Assembly (NCBI RefSeq): GCF_037977235.1
Contig: NZ_CP150276.1
Span: 6,014,001-6,078,000, forward strand
Direction of reading: 5' to 3'
Length of the DNA stretch: 64,000 nucleotides
DNA from: Paenibacillus sp. FSL K6-0276
GTDB taxonomy: Bacteria > Bacillota > Bacilli > Paenibacillales > Paenibacillaceae
This document shows, one piece after another, positions 44,529 to 52,812 of the stretch. A program made the translations under genes and the position numbers. The notes below the pieces were generated by a model that made no database searches, was not told the DNA's origin, and saw nothing but the letters and a program-made list of their open reading frames with translations. The number at the start of each line of letters is the position of its first letter. The first letter of the stretch is position 1.

Positions 44529-46082
44529 ATGACAAACAAAATCATAGCGGCCCTTTATATCCGCGTGTCAACTGATATGCAAGTGGAAGGATACAGCCTT
44601 GATGCTCAGCGGGAAGCACTCCTAAACCACTGCCGTAAAATTCAGACCAATGTTTTTAAGGTGTACGTAGACGCTGGACGTTCCGGTAAGTCCATTGAGG
44701 GTAGACCAGCTCTCCAGGAACTGCTGACCGATGCACAAAAAGGCTGCTTCAATAGAGTTATCTGCTTGCGCCTCAATCGGCTATCCCGTAATCTGAAGGA
44801 CCTTCTCACCATTGTGGAGCTTCTGGAAAAGCATCAAATCGGACTCTATAGTCTCAAAGAACGACTAGAAACGGATACGCCAATGGGAAAGTTTGTCCTG
44901 CAGATGATGGGCGCAACAGCTCAACTTGAACAATCACAAATCTCTCAGAACGTTAAGCTTAGCATGCGTGAGCGCAGCAGACAGGGAAAATGGAACTGCG
45001 GAAACCAAGTTTTGGGCTATACATGGCTTCCTCATCCCGTTAATCCCAACCTTTCCCGTGTGGAAATTGTATCCGAGGAAGCAAAGCTGGTTCAAGATAT
45101 CTTCAATTCCTACGCAAGCGGTCAGGGATACAAATCCATTGCTAACCGACTGAACAAGGAGGGTCTTTTCACCAAACGCGGTAACCCTTTTAGTGTTGCC
45201 TCTGTACGTGGCATCTTGAACAACTGCAACTATATCGGCAAGGTCAAATTCACTGCTAATAGTAATCAAAGAAAAAGTGTAACCGGATGCCAGGAACCCA
45301 TCATCACAGAAGAGTTATGGGAGCAAGTCCAGCATCAGTTATCACGCCGTTCGCATCCTGTAAACAAAACCAATCTCCGTCTCTTTCCCCTATCTGGGCT
45401 GCTCAAATGCCCGGAGTGCGGGCAAGGGATGGTTCCTGGACATGTACGAAGATATCGCAAAAATGGCATGATATCCCTTTCAGAGTATTATATCTGTGGA
45501 CGGTCCTCTGCTCACGGATCATCTATCTGCCGATCCAACCATGTCAGAGCTCCAGAAGCCGAAGATTGGGTTAGCGAACAGATCGGACATTTTCTGGGCA
45601 ATCCATCTATTGCTGCAAAGCTCATCACCGAAATCAACCAGCGACGCGAAAAAGCATTGAGACCACATCTAAGGAAGATGAAGCAGATTGATACACAGCT
45701 TACTTCATTAAAGAGTCGTAGCTTTCGTTGCTTTGAACTTTTTGAAGACGGACATATCAATAATGATACGCTGAAAGAACGCCTGGATGAGATCAAAGGG
45801 GAGTCAGACAACCTTGTACAGGAGAGAGCAGAGTTGGAACACATCATAGAGGCGCATACTCCAGAACAAGCCTATGCCCCAGCGGGCATTAAAAAAGCGC
45901 TTGAAGAAATACGAACAATCCTAAGTGCTGCACAACCAGAGCAACAAAAGGCGTTATATTGCAGCCTGATCAAGAGCATCTCTATCTCGCCTGATCGAGA
46001 CATACAAAAGACCGTCATTTGCGGTAATACTGCCCTACTCGATCTAGAAATCCCACCTAATCTAAAGCAAAGGGGCGAATAA
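44529..46082 (+). CDS. Large serine recombinase 1 (Ccr-like role)
   Basis: 517 residues. The N-terminal resolvase domain holds the nucleophile Ser in ALYIRVSTDMQVEGYSLDAQ (about 7-26) and catalytic arginines in CLRLNRLSRNLKDL. The recombinase domain (about 160-290) follows, with a zinc ribbon (CPECGQGM ... YICGRS...SSICRS) near 295-340 and a coiled coil to about 440. Its YIRVST motif is of the broad phage/Tn type rather than the YLRQST type I recall for staphylococcal CcrA. So the assignment to the rlmH-end sites rests on position. It ends 4 bases before the second recombinase. Confidence 0.9.
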   Translation: MTNKIIAALYIRVSTDMQVEGYSLDAQREALLNHCRKIQTNVFKVYVDAGRSGKSIEGRPALQELLTDAQKGCFNRVICLRLNRLSRNLKDLLTIVELLEKHQIGLYSLKERLETDTPMGKFVLQMMGATAQLEQSQISQNVKLSMRERSRQGKWNCGNQVLGYTWLPHPVNPNLSRVEIVSEEAKLVQDIFNSYASGQGYKSIANRLNKEGLFTKRGNPFSVASVRGILNNCNYIGKVKFTANSNQRKSVTGCQEPIITEELWEQVQHQLSRRSHPVNKTNLRLFPLSGLLKCPECGQGMVPGHVRRYRKNGMISLSEYYICGRSSAHGSSICRSNHVRAPEAEDWVSEQIGHFLGNPSIAAKLITEINQRREKALRPHLRKMKQIDTQLTSLKSRSFRCFELFEDGHINNDTLKERLDEIKGESDNLVQERAELEHIIEAHTPEQAYAPAGIKKALEEIRTILSAAQPEQQKALYCSLIKSISISPDRDIQKTVICGNTALLDLEIPPNLKQRGE

Positions 46083-46086
46083 CCCT

Positions 46087-47742
46087 ATGGAAAAAATAAT
46101 ACGAGTCGCTATCTATGCCCGAGTAAGCACCGATGAGCAAGCAGAGCACGGATACTCCATTGATGCTCAACTGGATACCCTGCGAAACTATTGTGCACTA
46201 TACAACAAACCAATCATCGGAGAATACGTAGATCGTGGAGTCAGCGGAAAGAGCACGAAAGGCAGATATGAACTTCAGCGGCTTCTGAAGGATGCCGAGG
46301 ACGGGCTGTTCGATGAAGTCATCGTCTGGAAGATCAACCGGATGGCTCGCAAGAATATCGACCTACTCCAAATCGTTGATCTACTGGACAAAAACAACAT
46401 TGCCTTCCGCTCTTTTTCCGAGAATTTCGAAACGGAAACACCTATGGGCCGCTTCGCGCTACAAATGATGGGAGCTGTTGGCGAACTAGAGCGAAACACC
46501 ATTGTAGATAACGTGAAGATGGGCCATAAGCAACGAGCCAAAACAGGCAGTCATAATGGAAAGGTTCCACTGGGCTACCGCGTGGTCAAGGGATCAGCTG
46601 ATGGTCGAGGCAGAAACACGGAAGTGGTTATTGTAGAAGATGAGGCCATGCTTGTCCGTAAGATATTCGAACTGTACGCGTCAGGCAAAGGACTAAAATA
46701 TATCGCCAATGCCCTCAATAGGGACGGTTATACAACCAAGACCAAAGGTCCCTTTTCCACTTGTTCCATTCGGGACTTGTTGGATAATCCGATGTTCATA
46801 GGGAAAATACGCTACAACCAGTATGAGAACTGGAGTGAAAAGCGGCGCAAAGGTAAAAGTGCAAACCCTATTCTCGTTGATGGACTCCATTCAGCAATCA
46901 TTGACCAAAATCTATGGGACAAGGTTCGTCTACTCCGGCAGAAGAAGAGCTCTATGCCCAAAAAGCGCTTCGAGGGAGAGTATCTACTGACTGGAATCAT
47001 CCGCTGTCCCGAATGCGGAGCGGCCATGACGGCAAGCCGGACGGTCAATAAGATGAAGGATGGCTCCAAGGTAACTCGGATGTACTATTCTTGTAGCAGC
47101 TTTCGCAGTAAGGGAAGCTCCGTATGTCATGCAAATAGTATTCGTAAGGTGGAAGCCGAGCAGACAGTAATGAATAGAGTTCAGAATGTTCTGATCAAGC
47201 CCCAATTGCTAAAAGCGATTGTGAAAGGCGTAAATGAACGAAAAATAGGACGGATTAAGCCCCTAGAGAAGGAACTCTCCGGTGTGAAAGTCAGAATCGC
47301 CAAACTAGAGGAAAACAAGCGTAAATACCTTTCCTTATACGAAATGGACCAAATCGACCGCGATCTTTTCTCTGAGCGTCTGGATGGCATCAATGGCGAT
47401 TTGGACGATGAATTGACCCGAAAGTCCAGATTGGAGCTTGAGTTGCGAGGTGACGAGGCAGAACCAGTATCATATGAACTTGTGCGTTCCCTAATGGAAC
47501 GGTTCGACGGTCTACTCCGAGAATCCCCATTTGAGCAGCGTAAGACGCTCCTGCACCTAATCGTCAAGAAGATTACCCTAGACGACAAGCGAATGGTCAA
47601 GGATGTAGAACTTAGCTTCAATTCGGAGACCGAAAAGCATTTTTTAAGCGCAGCCCCTTCCGCTGATAATATAGCGGAAGGGGCTTTTCCTTTGTCGGGA
47701 AAAGCCCCTCAATTAAGTGGACGATTCACACTTATTTTATAG
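46087..47742 (+). CDS. Large serine recombinase 2 (Ccr-like role)
   Basis: 551 residues. Nucleophile Ser in IYARVSTDEQAEHGYSIDAQ (about 8-27), VIVWKINRMARKN, recombinase domain (about 155-290), zinc ribbon (CPECGAAM ... YYSCSS...SSVCHA) near 310-355 and a coiled coil (about 380-450). It is a distinct paralogue of the first, and the tandem arrangement mirrors ccrA-ccrB. The last 25 residues are encoded by a strong terminator hairpin, so the original stop codon may have been lost. By analogy, the pair should cut and join the rlmH-end repeats described here. Confidence 0.9.
   Translation: MEKIIRVAIYARVSTDEQAEHGYSIDAQLDTLRNYCALYNKPIIGEYVDRGVSGKSTKGRYELQRLLKDAEDGLFDEVIVWKINRMARKNIDLLQIVDLLDKNNIAFRSFSENFETETPMGRFALQMMGAVGELERNTIVDNVKMGHKQRAKTGSHNGKVPLGYRVVKGSADGRGRNTEVVIVEDEAMLVRKIFELYASGKGLKYIANALNRDGYTTKTKGPFSTCSIRDLLDNPMFIGKIRYNQYENWSEKRRKGKSANPILVDGLHSAIIDQNLWDKVRLLRQKKSSMPKKRFEGEYLLTGIIRCPECGAAMTASRTVNKMKDGSKVTRMYYSCSSFRSKGSSVCHANSIRKVEAEQTVMNRVQNVLIKPQLLKAIVKGVNERKIGRIKPLEKELSGVKVRIAKLEENKRKYLSLYEMDQIDRDLFSERLDGINGDLDDELTRKSRLELELRGDEAEPVSYELVRSLMERFDGLLRESPFEQRKTLLHLIVKKITLDDKRMVKDVELSFNSETEKHFLSAAPSADNIAEGAFPLSGKAPQLSGRFTLIL
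47652..47685 (+). terminator. Terminator inside the 3' end of recombinase 2
   Basis: Perfect 13-bp stem AGCCCCTTCCGCT/AGCGGAAGGGGCT with an 8-base loop, followed by TTTTCCTTTG. It lies within the last 30 codons of the frame. Confidence 0.85.
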
Positions 47743-47803
47743 AGTGTGTCGAACTATCACTGGGTCACTCAAAACTATTAAGCTGCTTGGTAGCTTCAAA
47801 TGC

Positions 47804-49816
47804 TTATTTTAGAGCTTTATTCACTTTCTCTATGAAAGCTTTCCATTGTTCTCGTTCGCCCCCTGTTAACGCGCTCGCATTGTTATTACGAGCCCATCTA
47901 AGGAACGCTTTAGCCAACTTGTATTTTGAAAATTCTTGAATTTGAGAAGAAAACACATCTGCTATTGGTCTTGATGTTTGAGAATTCGCTATTTCGCTTA
48001 CATCCCAGCCAAGCTCCTCCTTCGCAACAGCTACAAGTGTGTCTCTTAGCAAATCTTCTACTTCTACTTTTTTAGCAGTACCTTGATAGAAATCCTTCAC
48101 CTGAAAAATATTAGTATTCTTCAATAAAATTATTAGATTATCTTGCTTCGCGGCTTGCTCCCCCTCAGGATCAGAGTCAAACAAAGCTGCTACCTTAAGA
48201 TTATGAGATTTTAGAATAGTTGCATAAAAAACAACTTTGCTTGCAGTTCCCGCGGGAATAAGGGCGATTTTATCATTTAAGCTAACAACATTATCGCTAC
48301 GTAGCATTTCAGAAACTGCTTCTATATACCAGTAGTCGGTAAGACCTTCGAAAACAAGATTTCTTTGTTGTGTGAATAAACTTTGAGCCAAGTCATAGCC
48401 AAGTGCTTCTTGCAATGGCAAGATAGCATTTGAGTCTGATGCGGTCACAGTTGTATGGACTTTCGTACCCTCTTCTCTACTTACCATCTCAACTACACGT
48501 ACAATGTCTAGCTCGTTAGCACCTACCATGAAAGGTGAATGGGTAGTATAAATAGTTTGGTTAGCTTCTCCTAGTCTAGAAATTGTTTTTCTAAACTCTG
48601 CTTGTTTAAGTGCATGTAGATTTAGCCCTGGCTCATCCAATAGCAAGATAGCATTTTTATATTTCCCCTCAGCTTCAGCAAAAAATATAATAAAGAAAGA
48701 TACGAGCCATTGATATCCTTCAGATCTTTGATCTAATTCAATCTCAACACCCATTCCATCTTCCACAACGACTTTTAAGTACTGACCATCAGCTATAATT
48801 CTAAGTCGAGACGCTTCAGCGCGATTTTCATCCGGCATCCAAACTCTATTTATTTCTGTTGTCAACTTAACACTTGCAGCATTAAGTTGATATTGCCTTT
48901 TATCGAGTTGGTCTCTGTAATTTTTCCAACTTTGTTCATTTAAATTATTTGCTGTGGCCTTTCCTAAATCGGAAAGGTATCTTGCTTCAAATCCAAGTAG
49001 CTTAAGCAAGCAAATATTCCCGTAATCGTAATAGATATCGTCCAAAATATTATTTTCAATTCTTTGAACTAAATGTTCAAGATGGATAAGGGGCTTTACC
49101 CTGGCGTAGTTATTAAAATATACAAAAGTCGGTACGTGTTCTCTAAGTATATTTAATAGCTGTTCTTCTATTTTATAGGAGTTAATGCTAGTTTTAAGTC
49201 TGTCATATCTTTCTTCTTCTGTAACATTAGATTCATCAATATGCTTAAAAGCGAGCTCCAACCACTCGTCTAACAATAGTGCTCTGATCTTAGTAATTGT
49301 AGTTGATCCAATCCAGTCTACTGTAATTTCAGAGAGCTTATGTTCTAAGGATATCGTTCCCTCAACTAGCTCATCAACTGGCTTGTCCACATGGGCCGCT
49401 AACCTTTTCAGATCCTTGGAGATATCTGCATACACTACCTTAGGCGGAACATTTTCTAAGCGATAGTATAACTGATTATCCATTCTCTTCTCAAGCACAT
49501 AGAGACAGTCCTCAAATCCTTCTGAGATGTCAATATTATCATTTTCTTCAATTTTAAATTTGCCCTCTACAACTGTGATGCTACTTGATTGGACTTTCTT
49601 TGTGCTAATATCATTATACTTAGACCTTGGATAATCCCTAAGCTCATCTAACTCTTTTACACCTTCAGGAGGACTCAATTGTTGAAGTGCTTGTAAGATA
49701 GCTGTCTTTCCTGCTTCATTAGGACCTACTAAAATTAGCTTGTTTTCTTCAACAGAAAACCAGCCTGTATCTATTATGCTTCTATAATTTTGCACTCGAG
49801 CCTCTACAAGTCTCAA
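47804..49816 (-). CDS. OLD-family ATP-dependent endonuclease
   Basis: 670 residues from ATG at 49816. The ABC-type ATPase has Walker A ILVGPNEAGKTAILQAL (about 28-44) and Walker B AILLLDEPGLNLHA (about 392-405), followed by IYTTHSPFMV. A C-terminal TOPRIM nuclease domain has FEGLTDYWYIEAV (about 488-500) and ALFDSDPEG (about 542-550). This is the OLD/GajA architecture, a DNA nuclease repeatedly found in anti-phage systems. No UvrD-like GajB partner is next to it. It lies between the recombinases and rlmH, at the constant end of the island, on the strand opposite to the recombinases. Confidence 0.85.
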   Translation of the reverse strand: MRLVEARVQNYRSIIDTGWFSVEENKLILVGPNEAGKTAILQALQQLSPPEGVKELDELRDYPRSKYNDISTKKVQSSSITVVEGKFKIEENDNIDISEGFEDCLYVLEKRMDNQLYYRLENVPPKVVYADISKDLKRLAAHVDKPVDELVEGTISLEHKLSEITVDWIGSTTITKIRALLLDEWLELAFKHIDESNVTEEERYDRLKTSINSYKIEEQLLNILREHVPTFVYFNNYARVKPLIHLEHLVQRIENNILDDIYYDYGNICLLKLLGFEARYLSDLGKATANNLNEQSWKNYRDQLDKRQYQLNAASVKLTTEINRVWMPDENRAEASRLRIIADGQYLKVVVEDGMGVEIELDQRSEGYQWLVSFFIIFFAEAEGKYKNAILLLDEPGLNLHALKQAEFRKTISRLGEANQTIYTTHSPFMVGANELDIVRVVEMVSREEGTKVHTTVTASDSNAILPLQEALGYDLAQSLFTQQRNLVFEGLTDYWYIEAVSEMLRSDNVVSLNDKIALIPAGTASKVVFYATILKSHNLKVAALFDSDPEGEQAAKQDNLIILLKNTNIFQVKDFYQGTAKKVEVEDLLRDTLVAVAKEELGWDVSEIANSQTSRPIADVFSSQIQEFSKYKLAKAFLRWARNNNASALTGGEREQWKAFIEKVNKALK

Positions 49817-49940
49817 CGGGATCCCCCCTAATCATCTTAATGTCATTATATCATACAGAATGTACCAAAATATATTCTCTTGATCTTTGAATCCAGTGAG
49901 GTCCAAAAGCTCTCTAGGCTAGTTTCTTGAATACTTGAAT
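49817..49940 (-). promoter_or_regulatory. OLD-gene promoter region at the element end
   Basis: Between the nuclease start and the rlmH stop. AT-rich, with a GGGGGGATCC ribosome site just before the start (49820-49829). No operator was recognised. It also contains the element's terminal arm. Confidence 0.35.
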
Positions 49941-49941
49941 G

Positions 49942-49975
49942 AAAATTTCGCCCTACTTATGATAAGGTTCCCCCC
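49942..49975. repeat. SCC-like attachment site f (rlmH junction)
   Basis: The genuine rlmH end, minus strand GGG GAA CCT TAT CAT AAG TAG, followed by GGCGAAATTTTC. Staphylococcal SCC integrates at the homologous codons (GAA GCA TAT CAT AAA TGA) of the same gene. It is identical to site a over 28 bases, as expected for the two ends of one integrated island. Confidence 0.9.
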
Positions 49976-50432
49976 GATTTATCTTCACCGCGCGATAAAT
50001 CTGCTCCACCAGCACCAGGCGCATGAGCTGATGGGGCAGCGTCATGCGCCCGAAGCTCATGCGCTGCTGCGCGCGGCGCATAACCTCGTCGGAGAGCCCA
50101 TGGCTCCCTCCGATGACGAACACGACATGGCTCGTCCCGTAGGTGCCGAGCCGGTCAATTTCTGCGGCAAGCTCTTCCGAGCTCCACAGCTTGCCGTCGA
50201 TCGCGAGCGCAATGACATGCGCCTCGCTCTTAATCTGCGCGAGGATGCGTTCGCCCTCGCGTGTCTTCACCAAACCAACCTCTGCTTCGCTCAGAGAGTC
50301 GGGTGCTTTTTCATCTGCCACCTCAATCACCTGAAATTTCAGGTACGGTGTCAGCCGTTTAGCATACTCCGCGATGCCATCGATCAAATACTTTTCCTTC
50401 AACTTCCCTACACCAATAATCTGAATAAGCAT
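49953..50432 (-). CDS. rlmH: 23S rRNA (pseudouridine-1915-N3)-methyltransferase RlmH
   Basis: 159 residues, the exact family length. SPOUT-fold methyltransferase that modifies pseudouridine 1915 in helix 69 of 23S rRNA. Conserved features: the SAM-binding FVIGGSHGLSDEV loop (about 102-114), MTLPHQLMRLVLVEQIYRAV, and the C-terminal RGEPYHK needed for activity. As in staphylococcal SCC, insertion after the stop leaves the protein intact. It is upstream of the whole island, and the gene order to the right (CxxH/CxxC protein, protease, walJ) is the normal Bacillales order. Confidence 0.97.
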   Translation of the reverse strand: MLIQIIGVGKLKEKYLIDGIAEYAKRLTPYLKFQVIEVADEKAPDSLSEAEVGLVKTREGERILAQIKSEAHVIALAIDGKLWSSEELAAEIDRLGTYGTSHVVFVIGGSHGLSDEVMRRAQQRMSFGRMTLPHQLMRLVLVEQIYRAVKINRGEPYHK

Positions 50433-50603
50433 AATACTACCTCCGTTTAATATCTAATATAACTTTCCATACTCTCTCATCCATCCTCTATCCACAAACC
50501 CATGTCCGTCCGAGTACCTTCGATTTACAGCCGCCCTTAATCCTTTAAGCAGTGCCGCTAAGCAGAGCCATCATAAGCGCTCTATTCCCATCTATAGAAA
50601 CAA
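50433..50603 (-). other. Gap between rlmH and the CxxH/CxxC terminator
   Basis: Includes the GGAGGTAG site of rlmH next to the start. No gene recognised in the rest; the rlmH promoter should lie here. Confidence 0.4.
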
Positions 50604-50630
50604 CAAAAGGACGTACACGACGTCCTTTTA
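50604..50630 (-). terminator. Terminator of the CxxH/CxxC gene
   Basis: Stem AAAGGACGT/ACGTCCTTT; on the minus strand followed by TTTTGTTGTTTC. Confidence 0.75.
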
Positions 50631-50662
50631 CATACCCCACATTTATCACTTCAGACTGCCCT

Positions 50663-50830
50663 TTAGACCACCAGATATTCAGCATTCTTCTCACATTGGG
50701 TGCACTTTGCCGGCGGATCCCAGTCAGAGAATTCCGTTTCTTTTAAATCCACTACATCTGGTGCATCTTCGTACTCGTCCACAAACAAATCAATCGCTAA
50801 TTCTACATGTTCTTTACATACTACATACAT
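50663..50830 (-). CDS. yyzF: CxxH/CxxC small protein (YyzF family)
   Basis: 55 residues from ATG at 50830, after AAGGGATG. It begins MYVVCKEHVELAIDLFVDEY, giving the CxxH pair, and has the CxxC pair in PAKCTQCEKNAEY. The four residues should bind one zinc. Both length and position (between rlmH and the walJ/htrA region in Bacillales) match the YyzF-type family. Function unknown. Confidence 0.85.
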   Translation of the reverse strand: MYVVCKEHVELAIDLFVDEYEDAPDVVDLKETEFSDWDPPAKCTQCEKNAEYLVV

Positions 50831-50973
50831 TCAACCAAGCATCCCTTTCTGTGCCGCTACGGCCTAATACTCCTTCTATTGTTCTACCATACTTCCCACG
50901 AAAAAGGAACTCCTATCTGCCCATTCCAGCGATCTATTTATCCATTGTCTATATTCTTGCCTTACATCAAAAA

Positions 50974-51012
50974 AAGATTCCTCCCACCCCAAGAGGGCAA
51001 AAGGAATCTCAT
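50974..51012 (-). terminator. Terminator of the cyd operon
   Basis: Stem AGATTCCT/AGGAATCT with an inner CCC/GGG pairing; on the minus strand followed by a run of seven T. Confidence 0.8.
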
Positions 51013-51060
51013 CACTCATATCTCTCTATCTTCTCTAAATGTTATCTTAAACTCTCCATC

Positions 51061-52812
51061 CTACCCTAGAAACTCCACCGGACGATCCAGCTCATACAAT
51101 CTGCGGTAACGCGGTTCTTTCTCCATTAGCTCCGCATGGGTTCCGCGCATTTCTACCGAGCCATTTTCCATAAATATCACTTCATCCATCTGCTCCGCAC
51201 CCACCAAATGATGCGTTACCCAAATCAGGGATTTACCCTCCATCGCTTCAAACATCGTCTTCAAAAGATCACGTTCCGTCCGCGGGTCCAGCCCTACGGT
51301 TGGTTCGTCAAGAATCACGACAGGCGTATTTTGCAGCAAAATACGAGCTAACGCGATCCGCTGACGCTCTCCACCGGAGAAACGTTGCCCCGCTTCACGG
51401 ACAAAGGTATCATATCCCTCTGGTAACGAGGAGATCAGCGTATCCATTTTAGCTAATGCCCCAGCTTCTTTGATCGCTTGTTCCGAAGCCTTCGGATCAC
51501 CCATACGAATATTGTTCGCTACCGTAGTGTCAAATAAGTGTGGGCTCTGATTTAACACCGCTATAATAGAAGGTATATGCTCGCCATAGGCAGCAGCAGC
51601 GATTCCATTAATCGTAGCGGAACCTACGGAAAGCTCAATAACGCCTTGAATGGCCTTTAATAACGTAGACTTGCCCGCACCACTTCGGCCGATGATCGCA
51701 ATCTTTTTACCTTGTGGAATATCGAGGCTTAGATCGCGAACCGACCAGTTAACCTCTGATCCATAGCGATAACCTAGGTTCTCCAGCTTAATGTGAGTAC
51801 TCTTCATCGCCTGAGGTAGAGCATCAACTACAGATGCTTTTTCAGACACTATGTTCTGCTCAGATCCGTCTACACCAGACAATCGCTCCAAGGAGTTACG
51901 GTACTGCGGAATTTTCTCTACCGCTTCGGAAACTGGCAAAAAGGCATCTGCCACAGGAAATACAACCAAAACAAACGCTGCAATCAATGTACCTGCAATA
52001 GCACCATCCGCAAACTCTCCAGCAGCCCAATATACCATAGAAAGCACGCCAATCCCAATTACTGCTTGCCCAATGAATGTACGAAGACGTGCCCAACTGC
52101 GCAGCGCTGCATCGGTTTTGGCTACTTTCCTCTCATCTGCTTCATAAGTCTCTACGAACTGGCTTTGCCGTCCACTAATGACCCAGTCACCCATGCCGAG
52201 TACGGCGTCTGTAAGCTTTTGATAGAGACGATTACGCTCTACTTTGACTTCACGTTGGCGCTTCTGTGTGAACAACAGAGATAAGAAAGGCAACACCACT
52301 ACTAACACCAAGATATACAGAGCCATCAACAGCGCAAAACCGATATCAAAAGTCCCCAACGCAATCACTGCCGCTCCATAGATCAGCAAAGCAATGACAC
52401 TTGGAAATACGGTGCGCAGATATACATTTTGCAAATATTCAATGTCATCCGCTAGCATCCCGAGAATATCCCCGGTACGGAAACGCGATGACAGGAACAA
52501 AGCCTGTGGCTCCAAAATATTGTACAAACGCACACGCATCTTAGAAAGAATCCGCAAAATAGTGTCATGCCCAACTAGACGTTCCACATAATGAATTACA
52601 GCCCGACTCGTTCCGAACGTACGCACACCTACAATCGGTACATAGATCATTAGGATATTTTCGACGGGTGTAGACGCTTTGGAGATCAGAAATCCTGAGG
52701 TATACATTAATGATGAGGCTGTAAAAATCGTCAACGCCCCAAGCACGATAATAAGCACAAAACGCCAAAAATACGACGATACATACGGAGCAAACCATCC
52801 TTCACGTTTCAA
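51061..52812 (-). CDS. cydC: Thiol reductant ABC exporter subunit CydC
   Basis: 583 residues. Six-helix ABC exporter domain (about 1-310) fused to an ATPase domain with Walker A IIGRSGAGKSTLLKAI (about 373-388), signature FSGGERQRIALARILL (about 482-497) and Walker B VVILDEPTVGLD. With CydD it forms the heterodimer that exports glutathione or cysteine needed for assembly of cytochrome bd. It overlaps cydD by 4 bases, so both are made together. Assignment of C versus D follows gene order and is usual for Bacillales. Confidence 0.93.
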   Translation of the reverse strand: MKREGWFAPYVSSYFWRFVLIIVLGALTIFTASSLMYTSGFLISKASTPVENILMIYVPIVGVRTFGTSRAVIHYVERLVGHDTILRILSKMRVRLYNILEPQALFLSSRFRTGDILGMLADDIEYLQNVYLRTVFPSVIALLIYGAAVIALGTFDIGFALLMALYILVLVVVLPFLSLLFTQKRQREVKVERNRLYQKLTDAVLGMGDWVISGRQSQFVETYEADERKVAKTDAALRSWARLRTFIGQAVIGIGVLSMVYWAAGEFADGAIAGTLIAAFVLVVFPVADAFLPVSEAVEKIPQYRNSLERLSGVDGSEQNIVSEKASVVDALPQAMKSTHIKLENLGYRYGSEVNWSVRDLSLDIPQGKKIAIIGRSGAGKSTLLKAIQGVIELSVGSATINGIAAAAYGEHIPSIIAVLNQSPHLFDTTVANNIRMGDPKASEQAIKEAGALAKMDTLISSLPEGYDTFVREAGQRFSGGERQRIALARILLQNTPVVILDEPTVGLDPRTERDLLKTMFEAMEGKSLIWVTHHLVGAEQMDEVIFMENGSVEMRGTHAELMEKEPRYRRLYELDRPVEFLG

